Positions 8,560-16,302 of a stretch of 34,114 nucleotides of DNA are shown here, piece after piece. The DNA is from Rhodobacter sp. Its GTDB lineage: Bacteria; Pseudomonadota; Alphaproteobacteria; Rhodobacterales; Rhodobacteraceae. Position 1 is the stretch's first letter. Each line of letters begins with the position of its first letter. The translations under genes and the position numbers were made by a program. The stretch is from NCBI GenBank assembly GCA_027484985.1, contig JAIXRW010000041.1, positions 1-34,114 of the forward strand. The letters are read 5' to 3'. Under the pieces are notes generated by a model that was given only the letters and a program-made list of their open reading frames with translations, ran no database searches and was not told the DNA's origin.

Positions 8560-9633
8560 ATGAAAAAGATTCTGGTGCTGACGACGGCACTGACCGGCTT
8601 TGGCCTTGCCGCGCAGGCGCAAGACCTGACCGTGATGAGCTGGGGCGGAGCCTACGGCGAAAGCCAGCTTGAAGCCTATATCAAGCCGTTCATGGCCGAG
8701 ACCGGCAAGAACGTGGTTGCCGTCGATGCCGACAATCCGGCGACCCCGGTGAAGGCCATGGTCGAGGCAGGCAACGTCACGGTCGATGTGGCCGATGTCG
8801 AATTCGCCGATGGCGTGCGGATGTGCGACGAGGGTCTGCTGGAAGAGATCGATCCGGCGATGCTGGCCGCGGCACCCGATGGCACGGCGGCGATGGATGA
8901 CTTCCTGCCCGGTTCCGTGACCGATTGCCTTGTCTCGACCATCGTGTATTCGACGGCGATCGGCTATGACACGACCAAGTTCCCCGCCCCGCCGACCAAG
9001 ATTGCCGATTTCTTCGATCTGGAGAAATTCCCCGGCAAGCGCGGCATGCGCAAGGGCGCGAAGGTCAACCTTGAAATGGCGCTGATGGCCGATGGCGTGG
9101 CCCCGGCCGATGTGTACACAACGCTGGAAACGCCCGAAGGCGTGGACCGTGCTTTCGCCAAGCTTGATACCATCAAGGCCGATACGATCTGGTGGGAAGC
9201 GGGCGCGCAGCCGCCGCAACTGCTGGCCGATGGCGAAGTTGCCATGACCACCGCCTATAACGGGCGCATCTTTGCCGCCGCCGTGGGTGAAGGCAAGCCG
9301 TTCGCCATCATGTGGGACGGGCAGGTTCTGGAATATGAAGGCTATGTGATCCCGAAGGGCACGCCGAACCTCGAGCTGGCCAAGCAGTTCGTGGCGTATG
9401 CGACCACGAGCCAGAAACTGGCCGATCAGGCCAGCTGGATCAGCTATGGCCCTGCGCGGAAATCGTCGGGAGCGCTGGTCGGCATGTACAAGGACGGCAA
9501 GACCCCGATGGGGCCGCATATGCCGACCGCTGCCGAGAACCTGACGGGGGCGCTGCCGTCGTCTTACGAATTCTGGGTCGATCATGACGCTGAACTGAAC
9601 GAGCGGTTCAACGCCTGGCTGGCGGCGAACTGA
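8560..9633 (+). CDS. Periplasmic PotD/PotF-like substrate-binding protein
   Basis: This is the extracytoplasmic solute receptor of the importer. The ATG at 8560 (MKKILVL) is chosen because GGGAG at 8545-8549 is about 10 nt upstream and it gives a clean signal peptide (Lys-Lys, hydrophobic LVLTTALTGFGLA, AQA cleavage before Gln-Asp). An in-frame ATG at 8536 would add eight polar residues before it. The mature part begins DLTVMSWGG, the usual first strand of the polyamine-binding family. It continues with DVADVEFA, CLVSTIVYSTAIGYDT, WWEAGAQPPQLLADGEVAM and YEGYVIPKGTPN blocks typical of family 1 binding proteins. The length (357 aa) is normal. The ligand is unproven; putrescine, spermidine or another small cation are likely. 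Confidence 0.94.
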   Translation: MKKILVLTTALTGFGLAAQAQDLTVMSWGGAYGESQLEAYIKPFMAETGKNVVAVDADNPATPVKAMVEAGNVTVDVADVEFADGVRMCDEGLLEEIDPAMLAAAPDGTAAMDDFLPGSVTDCLVSTIVYSTAIGYDTTKFPAPPTKIADFFDLEKFPGKRGMRKGAKVNLEMALMADGVAPADVYTTLETPEGVDRAFAKLDTIKADTIWWEAGAQPPQLLADGEVAMTTAYNGRIFAAAVGEGKPFAIMWDGQVLEYEGYVIPKGTPNLELAKQFVAYATTSQKLADQASWISYGPARKSSGALVGMYKDGKTPMGPHMPTAAENLTGALPSSYEFWVDHDAELNERFNAWLAAN

Positions 9634-9644
9634 GACAAGACCGG

Positions 9645-9673
9645 CGCGGGGGGCGTTGCCTCCCGCGTTTTTT
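9645..9673 (+). terminator. Intrinsic terminator/attenuator between binding protein and first permease
   Basis: CGCGGGGGG (9645-9653) pairs with CCTCCCGCG (9659-9667) around the loop CGTTG, with one G-T pair, and is followed at once by six T (9668-9673). It lies 12 nt after the binding-protein stop and 15 nt before the permease ATG. Partial termination here would make more binding protein than permease, as is common in ABC import operons. Confidence 0.8.
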
Positions 9674-9687
9674 CAAGAGGGGCGAGC

Positions 9688-10953
9688 ATGGCCGATCTGT
9701 CCGTATCTTCCGCAAATGCTGCGATGTTGACCACAGCCGATGGCCGCCCGCTGAAGCAGGCGCTGGCCACGGCGCAGTCGCGGGCAAAGCGGCGGGCGTT
9801 TTATCTGGTGTTGCCGCTTTTGCTGTTCGTTGTGCTGACCTTCATCCTGCCGATCGGGCAGATGCTGCAACGGTCATTGTATCATGACGGGTTTTCGGCC
9901 ACTGCGCCGAATCTGCGGGCATGGTTCGCGGCCAATCCGCAGGGGACCGAGCCGGACGAGGCAGCCTTTGCCGCGCTGGCCGCCGACCTGCAACTGATGA
10001 AGAAAGAAAAGACCGGCGGCGTCGCGGGCACGCGGATCAACTATTCGCTGGGCGGGACGCGGTCACTGTTCACCAGCGCCGTACGCAAGGCCGACAAGCT
10101 TGAGCCGCCCTACAAAGAGGCGCTACTGGCCGAAGATGCGAAATGGGGCGAGCCTGCCGTATGGCAGGCGATGCGGGGGGCGGCCAGCGCCTATACGACC
10201 GAATTCTACATGATCGCGCTGGATATGGAGCGCAACGACAAGGGCGAGTTGCAGCGCGTGAAGCAGAATGAGCGCATCTATGTCTGGCTGTTCGTCAAGA
10301 CATTTGCGCTTTCGGGGTTGATCACGGTGATCTGCCTGATGCTGGCCTTTCCGGTGGCGCATCTGTTGGCGACCCTGCCTATGCGGTGGTCGAACCTGCT
10401 GATGATCCTTGTGCTGTTGCCGTTCTGGACATCGCTTCTGGTGCGGACGTCAAGCTGGATCGTGCTGTTGCAGGGGCAGGGGGTGATCAACAATGTTCTC
10501 GTATCGGCCAAGGTGATCGACGACCAGGGGCGGTTCGAGATGATCTACAATGCTACGGGCACGGTGATCGTGATGACGCATATCCTGCTGCCCTTCATGA
10601 TCTTGCCGCTCTATTCGGTGATGCGGACCATTCCGCCCAGCTATGCCCGTGCCGCGCGGTCGCTGGGGGCGACAAGCTGGACGACATTCCGCCGCATCTA
10701 TCTGCCGCAGACATTGCCGGGCATCGGGGCGGGGTCGCTTTTGGTGTTCATCCTTGCTGTAGGCTATTACATCACGCCCGCGCTGGTGGGCGGGGCGAGT
10801 GGGCAGTTGATCTCGAACATGATCGACTTCCACATGGACAAGGCGAACTGGTCGATGGCGGCTGCCCTGTCGGCCATGCTGCTGGCGGGGGTGCTGGTGC
10901 TGTATTGGCTGTATGACCGTCTGGTCGGTATCGACAATCTGAAGCTGGGCTGA
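9688..10953 (+). CDS. ABC transporter permease, PotB/PotH-like, with long periplasmic insertion
   Basis: This is the first inner-membrane channel subunit of the importer (421 aa). The ATG at 9688 follows AAGAGGGG at 9675-9682. TM1 is at about 37-58. About 140 hydrophilic residues (60-200) follow before TM2 (203-228), and four more membrane segments follow that. The EAA-type ATPase-contact loop is visible as SYARAARSLGATSWTTF...LPQTLPG near 315-340. E. coli PotB and PotH are about 285-320 residues, so the extra length is essentially the TM1-TM2 insertion. It pairs with the next gene to form a heterodimer. Confidence 0.94.
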   Translation: MADLSVSSANAAMLTTADGRPLKQALATAQSRAKRRAFYLVLPLLLFVVLTFILPIGQMLQRSLYHDGFSATAPNLRAWFAANPQGTEPDEAAFAALAADLQLMKKEKTGGVAGTRINYSLGGTRSLFTSAVRKADKLEPPYKEALLAEDAKWGEPAVWQAMRGAASAYTTEFYMIALDMERNDKGELQRVKQNERIYVWLFVKTFALSGLITVICLMLAFPVAHLLATLPMRWSNLLMILVLLPFWTSLLVRTSSWIVLLQGQGVINNVLVSAKVIDDQGRFEMIYNATGTVIVMTHILLPFMILPLYSVMRTIPPSYARAARSLGATSWTTFRRIYLPQTLPGIGAGSLLVFILAVGYYITPALVGGASGQLISNMIDFHMDKANWSMAAALSAMLLAGVLVLYWLYDRLVGIDNLKLG

Positions 10954-10964
10954 GGGGATTTATC

Positions 10965-11903
10965 ATGGCGCTTCCGGTCTATGCCTCGCCGCTCGAACGG
11001 GTCTGGCATTACACCTATATCGTGATCTGCGTGGCGATCTTTGTCTTTCTGATCGCGCCTATCCTGATCATCATGCCGCTCAGCTTTAACGCCGAGCCCT
11101 ATTTCACGTTTACCAAGAAGATGCTGAGTTTTGATCCCACCGGCTATTCGCTGCGGTGGTACGATCTTTTGCTGACCTTTGGTATGGCGGCGCCGGACGG
11201 GCCGCGCGATGCAAGCTGGTGGCAGGCGGCGTGGGAACAATCGACATGGATCAAGGCGGCGAAGAATTCGATCATCATCGGCTTCTGGTCCACCATTCTG
11301 GCCACGACGTTGGGAACGCTGGCGGCCTTGGGCCTGTCGCGGCCTGAAATGCCCTATCGGCGGCTGATCATGGCGCTGCTGATCAGCCCGATGATCGTGC
11401 CGATCATCATCATCGCGACAGGGTTGTTCTTTTTCTATTCCAACCCTTGCGCCATTCTGGGCACGGAGTGCGGACGGCTGACCAGCACCTATACGGGCGT
11501 GATCCTTGCCCATACGACACTGGGTATTCCCTTCGTGATCATCACGGTGACGGCCACGCTATCGGGGTTTGACCAAAGCCTGATCCGGGCGGGGGCAAGC
11601 CTTGGCGCATCGCCTGCGCGGACCTTTTTCAAGGTGGTGCTGCCGCTGATCACGCCGGGGGTGGTTTCGGGGGCGCTGTTCGCCTTTGTCACCTCTTTCG
11701 ACGAGGTGGTGGCGGTGCTGTTCATCGCGGGGCCCGAGCAGCAGACCATTCCGCGCCAGATGTGGAACGGCATCCGCGAGGCGATATCGCCTGCGATCCT
11801 GTCGGTGGCGACGATCCTTGTGGTGATCTCGATCCTGCTTCTGGCAACGGTCGAGGTGTTGCGGAGGCGGAGCGAAAAGTTGCGCGGCGTGTCGCCGGCC
11901 TGA
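10965..11903 (+). CDS. ABC transporter permease, PotC/PotI-like
   Basis: This is the second channel subunit (312 aa), starting 11 nt after the first permease, with GAGGGGA at 10952-10958 before the ATG. TM1 (YIVICVAIFVFLIAPILII) is followed by a loop of about 70 residues. Then come segments around IIIGFWSTILATTLGTLAALGL, LIMALLISPMIVPIIII and HTTLGIPFVIITVTATL, and a C-terminal helix ILVVISILLLATVEVL. The EAA loop reads RAGASLGASPARTFFKVVLPLITPG. It is the last gene of the operon; a terminator begins 19 nt after the stop. Confidence 0.94.
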   Translation: MALPVYASPLERVWHYTYIVICVAIFVFLIAPILIIMPLSFNAEPYFTFTKKMLSFDPTGYSLRWYDLLLTFGMAAPDGPRDASWWQAAWEQSTWIKAAKNSIIIGFWSTILATTLGTLAALGLSRPEMPYRRLIMALLISPMIVPIIIIATGLFFFYSNPCAILGTECGRLTSTYTGVILAHTTLGIPFVIITVTATLSGFDQSLIRAGASLGASPARTFFKVVLPLITPGVVSGALFAFVTSFDEVVAVLFIAGPEQQTIPRQMWNGIREAISPAILSVATILVVISILLLATVEVLRRRSEKLRGVSPA

Positions 11904-11922
11904 GCGTGTTTCGGAACGGAAG

Positions 11923-11948
11923 AAAAGGCGCCCTGCGGGGCGCCTTTT
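11923..11948. terminator. Strong bidirectional intrinsic terminator
   Basis: AAAAGGCGCCC (11923-11933) and GGGCGCCTTTT (11938-11948) form a perfect 11-bp stem around a 4-nt loop. A-run and T-run flank the GC core, so it can end transcription from the ABC operon (+) and from the AEC gene (-), whose stop codon is only a few bases away at 11953-11955. Confidence 0.92.
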
Positions 11949-11952
11949 GCGT

Positions 11953-12888
11953 TCAGGGCAAAAGATGCAGCCAGAACCACGCGGTCGGGATCGAAAGCGC
12001 GGTGGCGATCAGCACGGTTGAGGCGGCGACGCGCTTGCCCACCCCATACATGTTGGCGAACATGAAAGCGTTGACGCCGGGGGCCATGGCGGCGGTGACG
12101 ACGCCTGAACGCAAGGCGGCCGTGTCGAGCGCGAAGGCGCGACCGAGGCCATAGGTCAATGCCGGATGCAGGATCAGCGAACAGCCGCACAGAAGGGCGA
12201 TGATGCGGTAATCGCCATCCGGCCGGTAACGCAGCAGAACACCGCCCAGACCGAACAGGGCGGCCGGAATCGCAGCACGGGTGATCAGATCAAGGCCGGA
12301 CCAGAAGACGCCGGGCAGCGGCAGGCCCGAGACATTGACCAGAAAGCCAAGCGTGATGCCGACGACGAGCGATTGCGAAAAGACGGCGCGCAGGATCTGG
12401 CGGGTCAGGGCGGCGGGCGAAAGACCTTGGCCGCGCGACCGCGCCCATTCCATCAGGCCGATGCCGAAGCCGTAGAACAGCGGCGAATGCATCGAGATGA
12501 TGGCGTAGTTGCCTGCCAGCGCATCCGGCCCGTAAGCGCGTTCGGTGATGGGCAGGCCCAGAAGCAACGAGTTGGAGAAGAGCGCAACAAATCCGATTGC
12601 GGTCGCATCGGTCAGCGGGCGCTTGAACCAAAGCACGGCTGCGGTAAAGGCCGTGAAAAAGGAAATGAAGCCCGCGATGTAGAACGACGCCAGCAGTGCG
12701 GGGGCATAGGCGGTGGCAAGATTGAGCGTAGCGATGGATTTGAACAGCAGGCAGGGAACGGCAAAGCTTTGTGCAAAGCGCATCACGCCATCAACTGCGC
12801 CATCATCCAACAGGCCGCTGCGGGCAGCAGCATAGCCGAAGCCGATCACCAGAAAGACCGGAAGGATGACGTCGAGCAGCGCGTCCAT
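11953..12888 (-). CDS. AEC family (auxin efflux carrier-like) transporter
   Basis: A hydrophobic 311-residue protein with about ten membrane segments in two halves, as usual for the AEC/BASS-fold family. The N-terminus MDALLDVILPVFLVIGFGYAA with the following FAVPCLLF segment, and the C-terminal half with MAPGVNAFMFANMYGVG, are the typical conserved regions. Known bacterial members carry small carboxylates such as malate or malonate; the substrate is not predictable here. ATG at 12888 lies 10 nt after the stop of the upstream hydrolase, so it is probably the last gene of the SPOR-dac-tmk-holB-tatD-MBL run. No strong Shine-Dalgarno is seen. Confidence 0.92.
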   Translation of the reverse strand: MDALLDVILPVFLVIGFGYAAARSGLLDDGAVDGVMRFAQSFAVPCLLFKSIATLNLATAYAPALLASFYIAGFISFFTAFTAAVLWFKRPLTDATAIGFVALFSNSLLLGLPITERAYGPDALAGNYAIISMHSPLFYGFGIGLMEWARSRGQGLSPAALTRQILRAVFSQSLVVGITLGFLVNVSGLPLPGVFWSGLDLITRAAIPAALFGLGGVLLRYRPDGDYRIIALLCGCSLILHPALTYGLGRAFALDTAALRSGVVTAAMAPGVNAFMFANMYGVGKRVAASTVLIATALSIPTAWFWLHLLP

Positions 12889-12898
12889 CAGTCGGGCA

Positions 12899-13714
12899 TC
12901 AGGGCTGGTTGTCGTAGGTGATCACCATGCCGTCATGGGCGGGGCGGATATGGGGCGGGAGTTCGGCCAGAAGCGCCGCATGATCAAGGTCATTGTGCAG
13001 GTTCGTCACCACGGCGCGGGCCGGGTTGGCGCGGGCGATCCATTCCAGCGTAAGGGCAAGGTGGGCATGGGTCGGGTGCGGTTTGCGGCGCAGGGCATCG
13101 ACGATCCAGCAATCGAGGCCTGAAAGGTGGGGCCAGCTTTCCTCGGGGATTTTCACCGCATCGGGCAGATAGGCAAGGGGGCCGATGCGGAAGCCAAGCG
13201 CATCGATACTGCCATGGTTGGCGTAGAAGGGGGTGAAGGACAGCGCCCCGCCCGCGCCCGTAACAGTGACGGGGCCGTTGATGGTGTAAAGGTCGAGGAT
13301 CGGCGGATAGGGCGACCCTTCGGGCTGGGCAAAGGCATAGCCAAAGCGGGACAGCAGCGCCTCTTGCGTTGGGCCATCGGCCCAGACGGCAAGGCGGCGG
13401 CGCGTGTTGAACACGATCTGGCGCAAATCGTCGAGACCGTGAACATGGTCGGCATGGGAATGGGTGTAAAGCACCGCATCAAGGCTGCCGATGCCGGCGT
13501 CCAGAAGCTGGTCGCGCATGTCGGGCGATGTGTCGATCAGCACGCGGGTGGTACCGCCTTCGGTCACACGCTCGGCCAGCAAGGAACAGCGGCGGCGGCG
13601 GTTCTTGGGGTTTGTCGGGTCGCAATCGCCCCAGTCGCCGCCCGGAATATCGCCAAGGCGCGGCACGCCGCCCGACGAGCCGCAGCCGAGGATGGTAAAG
13701 CGCAAACTGGCCAT
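12899..13714 (-). CDS. MBL-fold metallohydrolase, PhnP-like
   Basis: The 271-residue protein opens with FTILGCGSSGGVPRLGD, a signature of the PhnP/LipB-neighbour branch of metallo-beta-lactamase-fold phosphodiesterases. The zinc motif HSHADH is at 85-90, followed by GLDDLR. A conserved GDWGDCDP..NPKNRRRR segment (27-42) is also typical of this group. PhnP itself cleaves cyclic phosphoribosyl phosphate, but there are no other phn genes here, so the substrate is open. Related genes commonly follow tatD in alphaproteobacteria. Its ATG overlaps the tatD stop by one base (TGATG), indicating translational coupling. Confidence 0.9.
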   Translation of the reverse strand: MASLRFTILGCGSSGGVPRLGDIPGGDWGDCDPTNPKNRRRRCSLLAERVTEGGTTRVLIDTSPDMRDQLLDAGIGSLDAVLYTHSHADHVHGLDDLRQIVFNTRRRLAVWADGPTQEALLSRFGYAFAQPEGSPYPPILDLYTINGPVTVTGAGGALSFTPFYANHGSIDALGFRIGPLAYLPDAVKIPEESWPHLSGLDCWIVDALRRKPHPTHAHLALTLEWIARANPARAVVTNLHNDLDHAALLAELPPHIRPAHDGMVITYDNQP

Positions 13715-14526
13715 CAGGCGGGCACTTTCGCGGGCAGACGGGCCTTGGTGAAAAGGCGGTCGAAGTTTTCGGTGGTGATGCGGGCGAAGTCGGCGGGGGA
13801 AAGGCCGAACAGCTCGGCCCCTTTGGCGGCGGTGAAGGCGGCATAGGCCGGTTCGTTGCGCTTGCCGCGATGGGGGACAGGGGCAAGGTAGGGGCTGTCG
13901 GTTTCGAGAAGGATGCGGTCAACCGGTGCGCTGGCGAAGATGTCGCGCAATTCGCCCGATTTGGGGAAAGTGGCGATGCCGGACATCGACAGGTAGAAGC
14001 CGAGGTCGAGTGCCGCGCGGGCGAGGTCTGCGCTGCTGGAGAAGCAGTGCATGACGCAAGAATAGGGGCGGGCGCGGTAGCCTGCGGTCAGGATTTCGGC
14101 CATGTCGGCATCGGCGGCGCGGGCGTGGATGACCAGCGGAAGGCCGGTTTCCTGTGCGGCGTTGATGTGGATTTTGAGCGAGGTTTTCTGGATTTCGGCG
14201 CTGTCAGCCGTGTAGTGGTAATCGAGCCCGGTTTCCCCGATGGCCACGAATTTCGGGTGTTGCGACAGGGCGACCAGTTGATCGACGGATGCAAGGGGTT
14301 CTTCGGCGGCACTCATCGGGTGGGTGCCTGCGGCGTAGAACACGGACGGGTTCGCCTCGGCCAAGGTGCGGACGGCGGGTTCGTTCTTCAGGCGGGTGCA
14401 GATGGTGACCATGCGGCGCACGCCTGCGGCATGGGCGCGGGCAAGGATGGCGTCAAGCTCGCCATTGAAATCGGGGAAATCGAGGTGGCAATGGCTGTCA
14501 ACGATTTCGGGAAGTGCGGCTGTCAT
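13714..14526 (-). CDS. tatD: TatD family metal-dependent hydrolase
   Basis: The real start is ATG at 14526 (MTAALPEIVDSHCHLD); the frame stays open upstream inside holB but that part has no coding character. The 270-residue TIM-barrel protein shows the metal ligands DSHCHLD (10-16), GETGLDYHY (97-105), VIHAR (132-136), an MHCF motif near 160 and ETDSPYLAP near the end. TatD proteins are 3'-5' deoxyribonuclease-like enzymes linked to DNA quality control. It starts 10 nt after the holB stop and its stop overlaps the start of the MBL hydrolase. Confidence 0.94.
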   Translation of the reverse strand: MTAALPEIVDSHCHLDFPDFNGELDAILARAHAAGVRRMVTICTRLKNEPAVRTLAEANPSVFYAAGTHPMSAAEEPLASVDQLVALSQHPKFVAIGETGLDYHYTADSAEIQKTSLKIHINAAQETGLPLVIHARAADADMAEILTAGYRARPYSCVMHCFSSSADLARAALDLGFYLSMSGIATFPKSGELRDIFASAPVDRILLETDSPYLAPVPHRGKRNEPAYAAFTAAKGAELFGLSPADFARITTENFDRLFTKARLPAKVPA

Positions 14527-14536
14527 CGCGTCCTGC

Positions 14537-15670
14537 CTAGCTTGGGGCGAGCGATCCCGCCGTCTTTTCGAGACGCAGAACCATATCCATGAGAAGGGCG
14601 GCAGGGTCAAGGTTGACCGCCTTGCCCCGTCGGGCGGTGATGCCCAAGGTTTGCGCGAGTTCGGCCCATTCGCGGGCCGCGGCCGCATCGGGGGCGAGGC
14701 GGGTGATGAGGGCGGCTTCGCCAAGGGCGGCCTCGGGCGGAAGCTGGCGGGTGGCCCCGGCGCGGGCGAGGCGGGCGAGGAAGAGGTCGAGCAGGGTGAG
14801 GATGAGGTCGAACTGCGCCTCGCCCCCGCGTTGTGCACCGGCCTCGGCAAGGGCAAGAAGGCGCGGGCGGTCAAGGCGGGGCAGGGTTTCGAACAGCTTG
14901 ACGATGCCGGAATAGAGCGCGAGGCCCGAAAGGTTTGTCAGGCGGAAGGCTTCGCCCACCGATCCGCCCGCAAGCTGGGCAAGGGCCTGCGCTTCGTCCG
15001 GTTCCAGTGCCGCGCCTGCCTGTGTCAGTGCATCGGCCAGCGGTGCAGGGGCCAGCGGTTGCAGGCGCAATTCGCGGCAGCGCGAGCGGATGGTGGGCAA
15101 AAGGCGGAAGGGCTGGTGCGAGATCAGGAAGAGTGTGACGTTGGCGGGCGGTTCTTCCAGCAGTTTCAGCAGGGCGTTGGCGGCGGAAGGATTCATTTCA
15201 TCGGCATCGTCGATGATGGCGGCGCGGCGGCCCCCATCGGCGGCAGAGAGCGAGAAGAAGGATTTCATCTTGCGCACCTCGTCCACCGTGATGACGGTCT
15301 TGAGGCGCTTCTTTTCGTCATCCCAGCCGCGGCGCAGCAGGAACAGGCGCGGTTCGGCCAAGGCACGGATGCGGCGGGCAACGGGATGGTCCGGCGCGAT
15401 GTCGAGCGTGTCGGGTTTTGGGGGGGCGAACATGCCGCCATCATCGTCGGGTGTGGCCAGCAGGAAGCGGGCGAGCCGCCATGCAAGGGTGGCTTTGCCC
15501 ACGCCGCGGGGGCCGGTGATCATCCAGCCGTGGTGAAGGCGGCCGGTGTTGAAGGCAGACAGGAATTCGGCTTGGGCGGCTTCGTGGCCGTAAAGGTTCA
15601 CGGTTTCGCGGGGGTGGGGTGCCCCTTCGATGCGGTCGGGTTCGGGAATGTCGTCGGGCGCAGCTGCCAT
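14537..15670 (-). CDS. holB: DNA polymerase III subunit delta'
   Basis: The 377-residue AAA+ clamp-loader subunit has a P-loop GPRGVGKAT (53-61), a Walker B-like region AAIIDDADEMN and the SRC motif in TIRSRCRELRL. HGWMITGP before the P-loop and LLKLLEEPP after Walker B are typical of the DnaX/HolB family. An alphaproteobacterial N-terminal extension with IPEPDRIEGAPHPRE precedes it. It starts 2 nt after the tmk stop, and tmk-holB pairing is very widely conserved. Its role is loading the beta clamp in chromosome replication. Confidence 0.95.
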   Translation of the reverse strand: MAAAPDDIPEPDRIEGAPHPRETVNLYGHEAAQAEFLSAFNTGRLHHGWMITGPRGVGKATLAWRLARFLLATPDDDGGMFAPPKPDTLDIAPDHPVARRIRALAEPRLFLLRRGWDDEKKRLKTVITVDEVRKMKSFFSLSAADGGRRAAIIDDADEMNPSAANALLKLLEEPPANVTLFLISHQPFRLLPTIRSRCRELRLQPLAPAPLADALTQAGAALEPDEAQALAQLAGGSVGEAFRLTNLSGLALYSGIVKLFETLPRLDRPRLLALAEAGAQRGGEAQFDLILTLLDLFLARLARAGATRQLPPEAALGEAALITRLAPDAAAAREWAELAQTLGITARRGKAVNLDPAALLMDMVLRLEKTAGSLAPS

Positions 15671-15672
15671 GG

Positions 15673-16302
15673 TCAGCCAAGATGCGCGAGGGTGAGCGAC
15701 AGGATTTCAGCGGCGATGCTGTCGGGGTCGCGGGCGCCGTCGATCACGCGAAAGCGCGGGTGCAGGGCGGCAAGGGCAAGAAAGCCCGCGCGCATCTGTT
15801 TCTGCACGGCAAGGCCCATATCTTCAAACCGCTGTTCGCTTCCCTGACGGCCAAGCGCGCGCGACAGGCCGAGTTCGGGGTCAAGATCGATCAGGAAGGT
15901 CAGGTCGGGTTCGGTGCCGATCATCAGGTCGTGCAGCGCGTTCACGGTCGAGGCAAGGTTGCCGCGCAGGCCCTGATACATGCGGGTGCTGTCGGCGAAC
16001 CGGTCGGTGATGACGATTTCGTTGCGCGAAAGGGCGGGGCGGATAGTCTTTTCCAGATGGTCGCGGCGGGCGGCGGTGAACAAGAGCAGCTCGGTTTCGG
16101 CAGACCAGCGGTCGGGGTCGCCTTGCAGGACGAGGGCGCGGATTTCCTCGGCCCCCGGGCTGCCGCCGGGTTCGCGGGTCAGGGTGACAGGGTGGCCCAG
16201 ATCGCGCAGGCTGGCCGCAAGGCGGCGCGCCTGGGTCGATTTGCCTGACCCGTCGATGCCTTCAAAGCTGAGGAAGGCCGCGCGTTGATTTGCGGGCGGC
16301 AT
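15673..16302 (-). CDS. tmk: Thymidylate kinase (dTMP kinase)
   Basis: The 209-residue enzyme phosphorylates dTMP to dTDP. It shows the P-loop GIDGSGKST (15-23), the substrate-binding REPGG (43-47), the DRF motif (100-102, normally DRY/DRF) and the following STRMYQG. The length is normal. Its ATG overlaps the stop of the DD-carboxypeptidase gene by one base (TGATG), and the holB start follows its own stop by 2 nt, so translation is likely coupled through the run. Confidence 0.96.
   Translation of the reverse strand: MPPANQRAAFLSFEGIDGSGKSTQARRLAASLRDLGHPVTLTREPGGSPGAEEIRALVLQGDPDRWSAETELLLFTAARRDHLEKTIRPALSRNEIVITDRFADSTRMYQGLRGNLASTVNALHDLMIGTEPDLTFLIDLDPELGLSRALGRQGSEQRFEDMGLAVQKQMRAGFLALAALHPRFRVIDGARDPDSIAAEILSLTLAHLG

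Noticed and set aside
6746..8590. 614-codon minus-strand frame across the end of the RTX gene and the PotA-like gene
   Set aside because: It lies opposite two well-supported genes, has His/Arg/Pro-rich composition and no known motif. It is an antisense shadow.
14527..14874. Longer TatD starting at 14874
   Set aside because: The extra 116 codons lie inside holB, are Pro/Ser/Arg-rich and precede the conserved DSHCHLD start region; ATG 14526 fits the family.
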